From the NCBI RefSeq assembly GCF_001263175.1, contig NZ_CP012332.1, forward strand, positions 2,787,501 through 2,851,500: a DNA stretch of 64,000 nucleotides. Reading direction: 5' to 3'. Source of the stretch: Vulgatibacter incomptus. Lineage in GTDB: Bacteria; Myxococcota; Myxococcia; Myxococcales; Vulgatibacteraceae. This document shows positions 52,787-60,652 of the stretch, one piece after another. The notes beneath the pieces were generated by a model, which did no database searches, was not told the origin of the DNA, and worked only from the letters and a program-made list of their open reading frames with translations. Every line of letters starts with the position of its first letter. Within the stretch, counting starts at the first letter, position 1. Both the position numbers and the translations under genes were made by a program.

Positions 52787-53827
52787 ATGCGCTGGTCCCG
52801 CGTCTGCATCGAAGCCATCGCCTACGAGCTCCCCGACGAGCGCGTGACGTCGTCGGCCCTCGAAGCGCGCCTCGCGCCGGTCTACGAGGCGCTGCGCCTC
52901 GGCGGCGGACAGCTCGAGGCCCTCACCGGGATCCGCGAGAGGCGCTGGTGGCCGAAGGGCCCGGTGATGAGCGACGTCGCCGCCCGCGCCGGCCGAAAGG
53001 CCCTCGAGGCCTCCGGCCTTCGGCCCGAGGATCTCGGCGCCGTGATCTACGGCGGCGTCGCCCGCGACAACCTCGAGCCCGCGACCGCCTGCGCCGTCGC
53101 CGAATCTCTCGGGCTTCCGCCGGAGGCCGTCGCCCACGACCTCTCGAGCGCGTGCCTGGGCATGCTCGAGGGCGTGGTGGAGCTCGCCAACCGCATCGAG
53201 CTAGGCCAGATCCGCGCCGGCCTGGTGGTCGGCGCCGAGAGCGCCCGCGAGATCGTCGAGCAGACCATCGCGCGCATGATCGCCGAGCCCACGCTGGAGC
53301 GCCTGCGCCTCTGCCTCGCCACCCTCACCGGCGGCTCCGGCGCCGCCGCCATCGTCCTCACCGACTCGTCGATCAGCGACGCCGGCCACCGCCTCCTGGG
53401 CGGAGCCTTCCGCTCCGCGCCCCAGCACCACCGCCTCTGCCGCTGGGGTCCCACCCACGGCCTCCTGGGGGACGGCCCGCAGGTGACGGACACCGACGCT
53501 TCCGCCGTCCTCGTCCACGGCATCGAGCTCGCGAAGCAGACCTGGCCGCGATTCCTCGACTCCCTGAAGTGGCGCGGCGACGACCTGGACAAGGTGGTCT
53601 GCCACCAGGTGGGCTCGGGCAACCGGCGCACCCTCCTGGACGCGCTGTCGATACCCGACGACCGCGATTTCTTCACCTTCCCCACCCTCGGCAACACGGG
53701 CTCCACCGCCCTGCCGATCGCCGCCGCCATGGCCGCCGAGCAGGGCTTCCTCGCCCCCGGCGACCGGGTGGGCCTGCTCGGCATCGGCAGCGGCCTCAAC
53801 TGCCTGATGCTCGGGCTCCAGTGGTAG
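52787..53827 (+). CDS. oleA: OleA: head-to-head acyl-thioester condensing enzyme
   Basis: A 346-residue thiolase-fold enzyme of the FabH class. The active-site set matches Xanthomonas OleA by spacing: Glu97 (NLEP) and Cys123 (DLSSACLGML) are 26 apart like E117/C143, and His273 (CHQVG) and Asn303 (TLGNTGS) are 30 apart like H285/N315. The Glu and the LSSACLG block set OleA apart from FabH. OleA condenses two fatty acyl thioesters into a 2-alkyl-3-oxo acid, the first step of long-chain olefin synthesis. The ATG lies 1 base after the PfaC-like stop, so the genes are co-translated, and the acyl donors may come from that synthase. Confidence 0.93.
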   Translation: MRWSRVCIEAIAYELPDERVTSSALEARLAPVYEALRLGGGQLEALTGIRERRWWPKGPVMSDVAARAGRKALEASGLRPEDLGAVIYGGVARDNLEPATACAVAESLGLPPEAVAHDLSSACLGMLEGVVELANRIELGQIRAGLVVGAESAREIVEQTIARMIAEPTLERLRLCLATLTGGSGAAAIVLTDSSISDAGHRLLGGAFRSAPQHHRLCRWGPTHGLLGDGPQVTDTDASAVLVHGIELAKQTWPRFLDSLKWRGDDLDKVVCHQVGSGNRRTLLDALSIPDDRDFFTFPTLGNTGSTALPIAAAMAAEQGFLAPGDRVGLLGIGSGLNCLMLGLQW

Positions 53828-53831
53828 CGAC

Positions 53832-54743
53832 ATGACCTTCGACATCGCCCCTTTCCGCGAGCTCTATCCCTGGCAGGGCCACCGCCTGGACGTCGGCGGC
53901 GGCGTGCGCCTGCACTACCTCGACGAGGGCGCCGGCGAGCCGCTGGTGATGCTCCACGGCAACCCGACCTGGTCCTTCTATTACCGGAACCTCGTAAAGG
54001 GCCTCGCCGGCCGCTACCGCACCATCGTCCCCGACCACGTGGGCATGGGCCTCTCCGACAAGCCCGGCGACGACCGCTACGAGTACACGCTCGAGCGCAG
54101 GGTCCGCGATCTCGACCTCCTCCTCTCCACACTCGAAGTGAAAAAGGACATCACCCTCGTCCTCCACGACTGGGGCGGGATGATCGGCATGGTCTGGGCC
54201 ATGCGGAACCTCGAGCGGGTGAAGCGCATCGTCCTCTTCAACACCGCCGGCTTCGGCCTCCCGCCGGACCGGATCCTGCCCTGGCAGATCGGCGTGATCC
54301 GCCACCTCCCCCGCTTCCAGCTCCCCGTGCGGGGCTTCAACGCCTTCGTCCGCGGCGCGCTCCTCGGCTGCGCGAAGAAGCCGCTGTCGCCGCTGGTGAA
54401 GAAGGCCTACCTCGCCCCCTACGACTCGTGGGCGAACCGGATCGCGGTGCAGCGCTTCGTCGAGGACATCCCCCTCGCGCCCGGCGACCGCAGCTTCGAG
54501 CTCGTGGACGAGGTGTCGCGAAACCTCGACAAGCTCGCGGCAATCCCGGTCTTCATCGGCTGGGGCGCCCACGACTTCGTCTTCGACGATCACTTCCTCG
54601 CCGAGTGGCGCGCCAAGGTCCCCCACGCCGAGGTGAAATACTTCGAGGACGCCGGCCACTACGTGCTCGAGGACGTCCACGACGCGATCCTGCCGCTGGT
54701 GGAGGACTTCCTCCGTCGCCATCCGATCGAGGCGCGCTCGTGA
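53832..54743 (+). CDS. oleB: OleB: beta-lactone decarboxylase, haloalkane dehalogenase-like
   Basis: A 303-residue alpha/beta hydrolase of the haloalkane-dehalogenase branch: HGNPTWSFYYRNL, nucleophile Asp113 in LHDWGGMIG, an acid in WGAHDFVFDDHF and the His in EDAGHYVLED. OleB turns the beta-lactone made by OleC into a cis-olefin with loss of CO2. The Asp nucleophile and the position between oleA and oleC separate it from true dehalogenases. It starts 4 bases after the oleA stop; its own stop overlaps oleC as GTGA. In many bacteria oleB is fused to oleC; here they are separate but coupled. Confidence 0.92.
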   Translation: MTFDIAPFRELYPWQGHRLDVGGGVRLHYLDEGAGEPLVMLHGNPTWSFYYRNLVKGLAGRYRTIVPDHVGMGLSDKPGDDRYEYTLERRVRDLDLLLSTLEVKKDITLVLHDWGGMIGMVWAMRNLERVKRIVLFNTAGFGLPPDRILPWQIGVIRHLPRFQLPVRGFNAFVRGALLGCAKKPLSPLVKKAYLAPYDSWANRIAVQRFVEDIPLAPGDRSFELVDEVSRNLDKLAAIPVFIGWGAHDFVFDDHFLAEWRAKVPHAEVKYFEDAGHYVLEDVHDAILPLVEDFLRRHPIEARS

Positions 54744-56422
54744 GCGCGGCGGGGCCCTCGCTGCAGCCGGCCGGGCCAGGCCTCGCCACCGCAGAGGGCG
54801 GCCCCGTCACCACATGTAACATCGCGTCACACCTACCCGCGATGGCCGCCCTGCAGTCCGACCGGCCCGCGGTGATCGTCCCGGCCAAGGGCGGCGGCTG
54901 GGAGCGGCTCAGCTTTCGCGAGCTCGACGCGCGCAGCGATCTCCTGGCCCACGGCCTCGAGAGCGCCGGGATCGCGAGCGGCACCCGCACCGTGCTCATG
55001 GTGAAGCCGTCGCTGGACTTCTTCGCCCTGGTCTTCGCGCTCTTCAAGGTGGGCGCAGTCCCGGTGCTCATCGATCCGGGGATCGGCAAGCGCGCGCTCC
55101 TGCGCTGCCTCACCGAGGTCGAGGCCGAGGCCTTCGTCGGCATCCCCGCGGCGCACCTCGCGCGGCTCCTCGTCCCCGCGCCCTTCCGGACGGTGAAGAC
55201 CCTCGTCACCGTGGGAAGAAAGCTCGGCTGGGGCGGCAACGATCTGGAATCCCTGGCCAGGCTCGGCGCGGGCAAGGGCCCGTATCGGATGGCGGAGACC
55301 TCTCCCGAGGCGCTCGCGGCGATCCTCTTCACCTCCGGCAGCACCGGCATCCCCAAGGGCGCGATCTACACCCACGGGATCTTCGACGCCCAGGTGCGCT
55401 CGATCCGCGCGCTCTACGGCATCGAGCCCGGCGAGATCGACCTCGCCACCTTCCCCCTCTTCGCCCTCTTCGATCCCGCCCTGGGAATGACCGCCGTCGT
55501 CCCCGAGATGGACGCGCGCTTCCCCGCCAAGGCCGATCCCCGCAAGCTCGTCCACGCGATCGAGGCCCACGGCGCGACCAACATGTTCGGCTCGCCGGCG
55601 CTCCTCGACAACCTCTCGCGCCACGCCGAAGCCGCGGGCATCCGCTTCCCCACGCTGCGCCGCGTGCTCTCCGCCGGCGCCCCCGTCCGCCGCGACATCG
55701 TCGAGCGGATGCAGGGTCGCCTCGATGGCGAGGCCCAGGTCTTCACGCCCTTCGGCGCCACAGAGTCCCTCCCCGTGGCGAGCATCGGCAGCCGCGAGGT
55801 GCTCGAGGAGACCTCGTCCCGCACTGCGACCGGCGGCGGGATCTGCGTGGGACGGCCCGCTCCCGGGATCACGGCGCGCATCATCCGCATCGACGACGGC
55901 CCCATCGACTCGTGGAGCGACGACCTCGAGCTGCCTCGGGGCGAAATCGGCGAGATCACCGTGAAAGGCGACGTGGTCACGCCCGGCTACTTCGCCAGGC
56001 CCGAGCAGACCCGCCTCGCCAAGATCCGCGACGGCGACGCCATCGTCCATCGCATGGGCGACCTCGGCTGGATCGACGAGCTCGGCCGGCTCTGGATGTG
56101 CGGCCGCAAGAGCCAGCGCGTGCGGCTGGGCGACGGCCGCACTCTCTTTACTGAGTGCGTCGAGCAGGTCGCCAACCGACACCCGGCGATCCGGCGCAGC
56201 GGCCTCGTCCAGGCGGGGCCCGGCCGCGCCGCCCTCGTCGTCGAGAAGGAGCCCAGCGCTTCCGCGAACGACGACACGCTCCGCTCCGAGCTCCGCTCTC
56301 TCGTCGATCCCTCCATCGAGGCGATCCTCGTGCACCGGGGCAGCCTGCCGGTGGACGTCCGCCACAACGCCAAGATCGACCGTGAGCGCCTGGGCCGCTG
56401 GGCCGAACGGACGCTGGGATGA
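54740..56422 (+). CDS. oleC: OleC: beta-lactone synthetase (AMP-forming)
   Basis: A 560-residue ANL-superfamily enzyme. The P-loop is LFTSGSTGIPKG at about residues 196-207, followed by the FGATESLP adenylation motif, the hinge-region Asp in MGDLGWIDELGRLWMCGRKSQRV and a C-terminal Lys in VRHNAKIDRERL. It activates the 2-alkyl-3-hydroxy acid with ATP and closes it to a beta-lactone. The MCGRKSQRV block is characteristic of OleC. A GTG at 54740 overlaps the oleB stop by 4 bases and is preferred to any long extension upstream, which would read into oleB. Confidence 0.93.
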   Translation: MSAAGPSLQPAGPGLATAEGGPVTTCNIASHLPAMAALQSDRPAVIVPAKGGGWERLSFRELDARSDLLAHGLESAGIASGTRTVLMVKPSLDFFALVFALFKVGAVPVLIDPGIGKRALLRCLTEVEAEAFVGIPAAHLARLLVPAPFRTVKTLVTVGRKLGWGGNDLESLARLGAGKGPYRMAETSPEALAAILFTSGSTGIPKGAIYTHGIFDAQVRSIRALYGIEPGEIDLATFPLFALFDPALGMTAVVPEMDARFPAKADPRKLVHAIEAHGATNMFGSPALLDNLSRHAEAAGIRFPTLRRVLSAGAPVRRDIVERMQGRLDGEAQVFTPFGATESLPVASIGSREVLEETSSRTATGGGICVGRPAPGITARIIRIDDGPIDSWSDDLELPRGEIGEITVKGDVVTPGYFARPEQTRLAKIRDGDAIVHRMGDLGWIDELGRLWMCGRKSQRVRLGDGRTLFTECVEQVANRHPAIRRSGLVQAGPGRAALVVEKEPSASANDDTLRSELRSLVDPSIEAILVHRGSLPVDVRHNAKIDRERLGRWAERTLG

Positions 56423-56459
56423 TCCGCTCGGTTCGGCGAGATCGCGGAGGGAGCACCAA

Positions 56460-57455
56460 GTGAAAGCACTGGTTACCGGCGGTGGCGGCTTCCTCGGCAG
56501 CGCCCTCGCACGTGCGCTCCTCGCCCGCGGCGACGAGGTGCGGGTGCTCGCCCGAGGCGCCTACCCCGAGCTGCAGGCCCTCGGCGCCGCGACGATCCAG
56601 GGCGACCTCCGCGATCCCGCAGCCGTCGCCGAGGCGTGCTCGGGGATCGACGTCGTCTTCCATACCGCCGCCAAGGCCGGCGGCTGGGGCGACCCCGCCG
56701 AGTACGAGGCCATCAACGTCCACGGCACGCGGAACGTGATCGACGGCTGCCGCGCGGCCGGCGTGCCCTCCCTCGTCTACACCAGCACGCCCAGCGTCGT
56801 GCACCAGCGCCACGGGATCGAGGGCGGCGACGAGTCGCTCCCCTACGCGCAGCATTTCGAAGCCCACTACCCGCGCACCAAGGCCGCTACCGAGAAGCTC
56901 GTCCGCGACGCGAGCGACGACGCGCTCCGCACCGTCTCGATCCGCCCCCACTTCATCTGGGGCCCGGGCGATCGCCACCTGCTCCCCCGTCTCCTCGATC
57001 GGCAGCGTAGCGGCCGCCTCCGCCGCGTAGGCAAGGGCGATCCCCTCACCGACACCTGCTACGTGGACAACTGCGTCCACGCCCACCTCCTCGCAGCCGA
57101 CCGCCTTCGAGCCGGCGCCGACCTCGGCGGCAGGGTCTACTTCGTGAGCGACGGCGCCCCGATCGGCCTGTGGACCATGGCGAGCCGCATGCTCCAGGCA
57201 GCTGGCGGCGAGCCCATCGAGGGCACCGTCCCCGCGTGGCTCGCGCGCGCCGCCGGCGCCGCCCTCGAGGCCACGTGGTGGCTCCTGCGCCGCCAGGACG
57301 AACCCCTCATGACCCGCTTCGGCGCCTCGCAGCTCAGCCACGCCCAGTGGTTCGACATCGGAGCCGCCCGACGCGATCTCGGCTACGAGCCCCTCGTCTC
57401 CGTCGAAGAAGGCCTCCGCAGGCTCCAGGCGTGGAGCGAGCGCGAAGCACGCTGA
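56460..57455 (+). CDS. oleD: OleD: 2-alkyl-3-oxoalkanoate reductase (NAD(P)H)
   Basis: A 331-residue extended short-chain dehydrogenase of the 3-beta-hydroxysteroid-dehydrogenase type. The cofactor motif is VTGGGGFLGSALARALL at residues 4-20, DVVFHTAAKAGGWGDP follows, the catalytic pair is Tyr-x-x-x-Lys in HYPRTKAATE, with STPSVV supplying the Ser/Thr. OleD reduces the beta-keto acid from OleA to the beta-hydroxy acid used by OleC. A GTG at 56460 follows GGAGGGA. The gap of 37 bases after oleC is the largest in the operon. It completes oleABCD. Confidence 0.92.
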   Translation: MKALVTGGGGFLGSALARALLARGDEVRVLARGAYPELQALGAATIQGDLRDPAAVAEACSGIDVVFHTAAKAGGWGDPAEYEAINVHGTRNVIDGCRAAGVPSLVYTSTPSVVHQRHGIEGGDESLPYAQHFEAHYPRTKAATEKLVRDASDDALRTVSIRPHFIWGPGDRHLLPRLLDRQRSGRLRRVGKGDPLTDTCYVDNCVHAHLLAADRLRAGADLGGRVYFVSDGAPIGLWTMASRMLQAAGGEPIEGTVPAWLARAAGAALEATWWLLRRQDEPLMTRFGASQLSHAQWFDIGAARRDLGYEPLVSVEEGLRRLQAWSEREAR

Positions 57456-57539
57456 CCCGAAGAACGCTGCTCGTGCCAGTCCCCACCGACCTCCGGTAAG
57501 GTGCCGGCCTCGACCCAAATCCATCTCGCAGGAGGGAAG

Positions 57540-58508
57540 ATGGAGCCCGAAGCGATCCCCGGATCTCGAATCGGTTACATCCGCAGCCACCTCAGGGGTG
57601 ACCACCCGCTCGGCGTCGCGTGGGCGAACTTCTATCTCCTCCCATTCTTTGCCAATGCAGTTGGATCCCCGATCCTGTCGCTCCTCGAGGACGCGCCGGC
57701 ACGGATCCCCTCCCTGGCGTCACTGGTCTTCGTCATCCTCGTCCTGGCACTCAGGGGATGGGGGGCGATCGGCGCCTGGGCGTCTGCCAGCCTGCACGTA
57801 TCGAGAGACGGGAAGCCGGTCTGGGCGCGAGCCGCCAAGGCGGGCATCGCCGTGGTGCTCCTGATCCAGGTCCTCAACCTGGCGCGTCTCGCGCCCGAGC
57901 TCGGCGAGCACGTCCTGGTCGCCTTTGGTCCCTCTCCATTTCCCGCCTTCGTCGCCGAGCCGAGCGCCGACGGAAAGGCGATCCTCGCCAGCGGCGACAT
58001 GTCCGACGACGCCGCGGATGCGATCCGTCGCGCTCTGGATCGCGCGCCCGACGCGAAGACCGTCGTCCTCAGCTCGGACGGAGGATGGATCGCCGCAGGA
58101 AAGCGGGTCTCCGAGCTCATCGCGGAGCGTGGCCTCTCGACCTACGTCGAATCGGAATGCTCGTCCGCTTGCACGATCGCGTTCCTCGGTGGCGTCGATC
58201 GAGCCGTCTCGCCAAGCGCCAAGATCGGCTTCCACCGCCCCCGAAAGGTTGGTGGCAGCGGGGAAGTCGGCGTGAAGAACACCGCAGGCAGGCTCTACGC
58301 CGCTGCGGGAGTCTCTCGCGCGTTCATCGAGCGAATCCTGGACACGCCGCCTGAGTCGGTCTGGAACCCAAGCGTGGCCGAGCTGCTCGAGTCGAAGTTC
58401 GTAACGAGGGTAGTCACTGACGTCGAATCGCCGAGCGCCGAATCGCAATCGGCCGCCGCGGCTCCTGCCGTCAGCCGAGAGAGTCCGCCTGCCCCGGCGG
58501 TCCCGTAG
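57540..58508 (+). CDS. Membrane protein with ClpP/COG3904-like domain
   Basis: A 322-residue protein. Three hydrophobic segments in the first 125 residues (WANFYLLPFFANAVG, SLASLVFVILVLALRG, AGIAVVLLIQVLNLA) precede a soluble alpha/beta domain like the predicted periplasmic COG3904 family: ASGDMSDDAADAIRRAL, VVLSSDGGWIAAGKRVSELI, then YVESECSSACTIAFLGGVDRAVSPSAKIGFHRP. The SSAC position corresponds to the nucleophile region in ClpP/SppA-type folds. The C-terminal 25 residues are a Ser/Ala/Pro tail. Start chosen at ATG 57540 (GGAGGGA in front); a GTG at 57501 is 13 codons longer. Codon use is less GC-extreme than in oleD. Function unknown. Confidence 0.65.
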   Translation: MEPEAIPGSRIGYIRSHLRGDHPLGVAWANFYLLPFFANAVGSPILSLLEDAPARIPSLASLVFVILVLALRGWGAIGAWASASLHVSRDGKPVWARAAKAGIAVVLLIQVLNLARLAPELGEHVLVAFGPSPFPAFVAEPSADGKAILASGDMSDDAADAIRRALDRAPDAKTVVLSSDGGWIAAGKRVSELIAERGLSTYVESECSSACTIAFLGGVDRAVSPSAKIGFHRPRKVGGSGEVGVKNTAGRLYAAAGVSRAFIERILDTPPESVWNPSVAELLESKFVTRVVTDVESPSAESQSAAAAPAVSRESPPAPAVP

Positions 58509-58549
58509 CGACGACCGGACCTCGGCGACCTCGACCTCCGTGGCCCTCA

Positions 58550-58828
58550 TCACGCCAGGTCCCCGCTCACGCGGAAGGCCGCCTTTCCGGGCTCGAGCGC
58601 GAGCTGCAATCCCAACACGGCCAGCACGTCGATCAGCTTGTCGAGCCTGAGCGTCGGCTTCTTCCCGCGCTCCAGGTCGTAGATGAAGACGGGGCCGCAC
58701 CCCGCCAGCGTGCTCAGCTCGATCTGGGTCAGGCCGAGGCCCTTTCGCCGCCGACGCACGGCCGCGCCGAGCGCGCTCGCCCAGCCCTCCCCTCCTCCAA
58801 CGCCATCCGATCGCATGGAACGCCTCAT
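58550..58828 (-). CDS. HipB/y4mF-like XRE-family transcriptional regulator
   Basis: A 92-residue DNA-binding protein with one XRE helix-turn-helix: LGAAVRRRRKGLGLTQIELSTLAGCGPVFIYDLERGKKPTLRLDKLIDVLAVLGLQLAL. The pattern is that of HipB and y4mF antitoxin-type regulators, normally followed by hipA. Here the stop overlaps an ATG (ATGA at 58550) but no HipA frame follows; the sequence runs into the 3' end of the oppositely oriented COG3904 gene. Two matching palindromes lie upstream and are likely its operators. The start at 58828 gives the usual family length; a longer frame to 59023 would include the operators and has no similarity. Confidence 0.8.
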   Translation of the reverse strand: MRRSMRSDGVGGGEGWASALGAAVRRRRKGLGLTQIELSTLAGCGPVFIYDLERGKKPTLRLDKLIDVLAVLGLQLALEPGKAAFRVSGDLA

Positions 58829-58862
58829 CGCCTGCCGTGGAGTCCGCGGATTCAGCCGTAGA

Positions 58863-58882
58863 ATCCATTCGTCCTGATGGAT
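58863..58882. promoter_or_regulatory. HipB-type operator, copy 1
   Basis: ATCCAT at 58863-58868 and ATGGAT at 58877-58882 form a 6-base inverted repeat with an 8-base spacer. It shares TCCATTCG and ATGGAT with copy 2, at the same distance. It lies 35 bases upstream of the regulator start, in the right place for autorepression. Confidence 0.55.
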
Positions 58883-58924
58883 TTTCGCATAGCTACGGAA
58901 TCGCGCGAGCCGAGGCGAACGAAT

Positions 58925-58942
58925 TCCATTCGGTCGAATGGA
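58925..58942. promoter_or_regulatory. HipB-type operator, copy 2
   Basis: TCCATTCG-GT-CGAATGGA is a perfect 8-base inverted repeat. Its centre is 61 bases from the centre of copy 1, about six helical turns, which would allow dimers on one face of the DNA. It also lies upstream of the divergent antiporter gene (start 59085), so that gene could be controlled too. Confidence 0.55.
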
Positions 58943-59084
58943 TTTCAGCGAACGCCGATCGGGAAAAGCTCGGGAAACCCTGATCTCCGGGACCAAGCCA
59001 AGCCTTCGCTCTCCGCAGGCCACTTCGCCTTGAAGGTGGCCAACTCGGCTGCTAATCGACCGGTCTCGCCGCCAAGGAGGCCCG

Positions 59085-60575
59085 TTGGACGTCGCCTACA
59101 TCCTCGCCCCAGTGCTGCTCATCGCAGTGGTGCTGGCGGCGGTCCTGCTCGAGCGCCTCAGCGTCCCCGTGATCCTCGTCGCCCTGGGCGCGGGCATCGC
59201 ATTCGGCAGCGACGTCCTGAACCTCTGGCCGTTCGACAACGTCCTGCTGACCAACCAGGTCGCCAACATGGCCCTGGTCTTCATCCTCTTCCACGGCGGC
59301 TTCGTCACCAAACGCAGCGACTTCCGGGCCGTGGCGCTTCCGGCGGGAGGCCTGGCGACCTGGGGCGTGCTGCTGACGGCGGCGATCACCTACGCCTGCC
59401 TGCGGTGGGGGCTCGGCTGGTCCTTCGAGAAGTCCGTCCTCCTCTCGGTGATCATCTCCTCCACCGACGCCGCGGCGATCTTCTCGATCCTCCGGCGCCA
59501 GTCGCTGCCGCCCAGGCTCTCGTCCACGGTCGAGATCGAGAGCGCCGCCAACGACCCGATGGCGATCCTCCTGACCGTGGTGGCGGTGACGGCCTTCGCC
59601 TCTGGCGAGGCCGACGGCGCCGCCATGGTGGTGGAGTTCTTCTGGAAGTTCACCGCGGGTCCGATCGTCGGCTTCCTGCTCGCGAAGAGCTCCCTCTGGA
59701 CCTTCAACCGCCTCCGGCCCCAAGACCGCGGCTACTACTACGTGCTCTTCCTCGGCGTGGTGCTGCTGACCTACGGCATCGCCGAGGCGGCGAACGCGAG
59801 CGGCATGCTGGCGGTGTTCACCGCGGGCTTCGTGATGGGCAACCGCCCCTTCGTCCACAAGCAGGGCGTGCTCAACTTCTCGGAGGCGATCTCCGCCATC
59901 GCGAACATCGGCATGTTCGTGCTCATGGGGCTGCTCGTCTTCCCCCGCGACTGGTCTGGGCTCTGGGTCCAGGGCACCCTCCTCTTCCTGGTGCTGACCT
60001 TCGTCGCGCGGCCGCTCGCCGTCTTCCTCGGGACGATGGGCATGCGCTTCGGCACGAAGAACAAGCTCTTCGCGTCGTGGGCGGGCCTCCGCGGCGCGGT
60101 GCCCATCGTGCTCGCCACCTACCCGTCCGCGGCGGGCCTGGCGCTCGGCGAAGAGGTCTTCAACCTCGTCTTCTTCGCGGTGCTCCTCTCGATCCTGATC
60201 CAGGGCTCGACCATGGGCACGTTGGCGAAGTGGATGGGCCTCTCGGAACCCTCGCGCCCGAAGCCGCTCTTCAACTTGGACCTCATCACCATGGCCCACA
60301 GCGACTACGATCTCTTCGCCGTGGACCTGCCAGATCCGCGAGGCGCGCCGGGCCCGAGGATCCGCGACCTGAACCTCCCGGAAGGTTCGGTCATCACCCT
60401 CGTCACCCGTGGCACGGAGGTCGTGATCCCCAAGGGAAACACGCGGCTCCAGGGCTGGGATCAGGTGACCGTCCTCGCCCACGCGCCCGACGAGGACCGC
60501 GTGCGCGCCGCTCTCCTCGAGCCCTTCACGGCGAAGGAGGCCGACGCGGCCGAGGCCCTGCCGAGCACGACGTAG
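59085..60575 (+). CDS. CPA1 cation/proton antiporter, NhaP2/CvrA-like
   Basis: A 496-residue inner-membrane antiporter. About twelve hydrophobic helices fill residues 1-400, with the ion-site region VEIESAANDPMAILLTVVAV (the CPA1 ND motif) and FHGGFVTKRSDF. The C-terminal 100 residues (PRIRDLNLPEGSVITLVTRGTEVVIPKGNTRLQGWDQVTVLA) form a TrkA-C/RCK-C domain, typical of the potassium/proton antiporter NhaP2 (CvrA). It should export K+ or Na+ against protons. A TTG start at 59085 follows AAGGAGG; no in-frame ATG is near. It is divergent from the HipB-like regulator. Confidence 0.92.
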   Translation: MDVAYILAPVLLIAVVLAAVLLERLSVPVILVALGAGIAFGSDVLNLWPFDNVLLTNQVANMALVFILFHGGFVTKRSDFRAVALPAGGLATWGVLLTAAITYACLRWGLGWSFEKSVLLSVIISSTDAAAIFSILRRQSLPPRLSSTVEIESAANDPMAILLTVVAVTAFASGEADGAAMVVEFFWKFTAGPIVGFLLAKSSLWTFNRLRPQDRGYYYVLFLGVVLLTYGIAEAANASGMLAVFTAGFVMGNRPFVHKQGVLNFSEAISAIANIGMFVLMGLLVFPRDWSGLWVQGTLLFLVLTFVARPLAVFLGTMGMRFGTKNKLFASWAGLRGAVPIVLATYPSAAGLALGEEVFNLVFFAVLLSILIQGSTMGTLAKWMGLSEPSRPKPLFNLDLITMAHSDYDLFAVDLPDPRGAPGPRIRDLNLPEGSVITLVTRGTEVVIPKGNTRLQGWDQVTVLAHAPDEDRVRAALLEPFTAKEADAAEALPSTT

Positions 60576-60652
60576 CAACGTCGTCGATCGCGGCCAGGCC
60601 CGAGCGATGGCTCGAGGTGCATCGTCCCCCTACGCTGCGCTTGAGGAGACCT

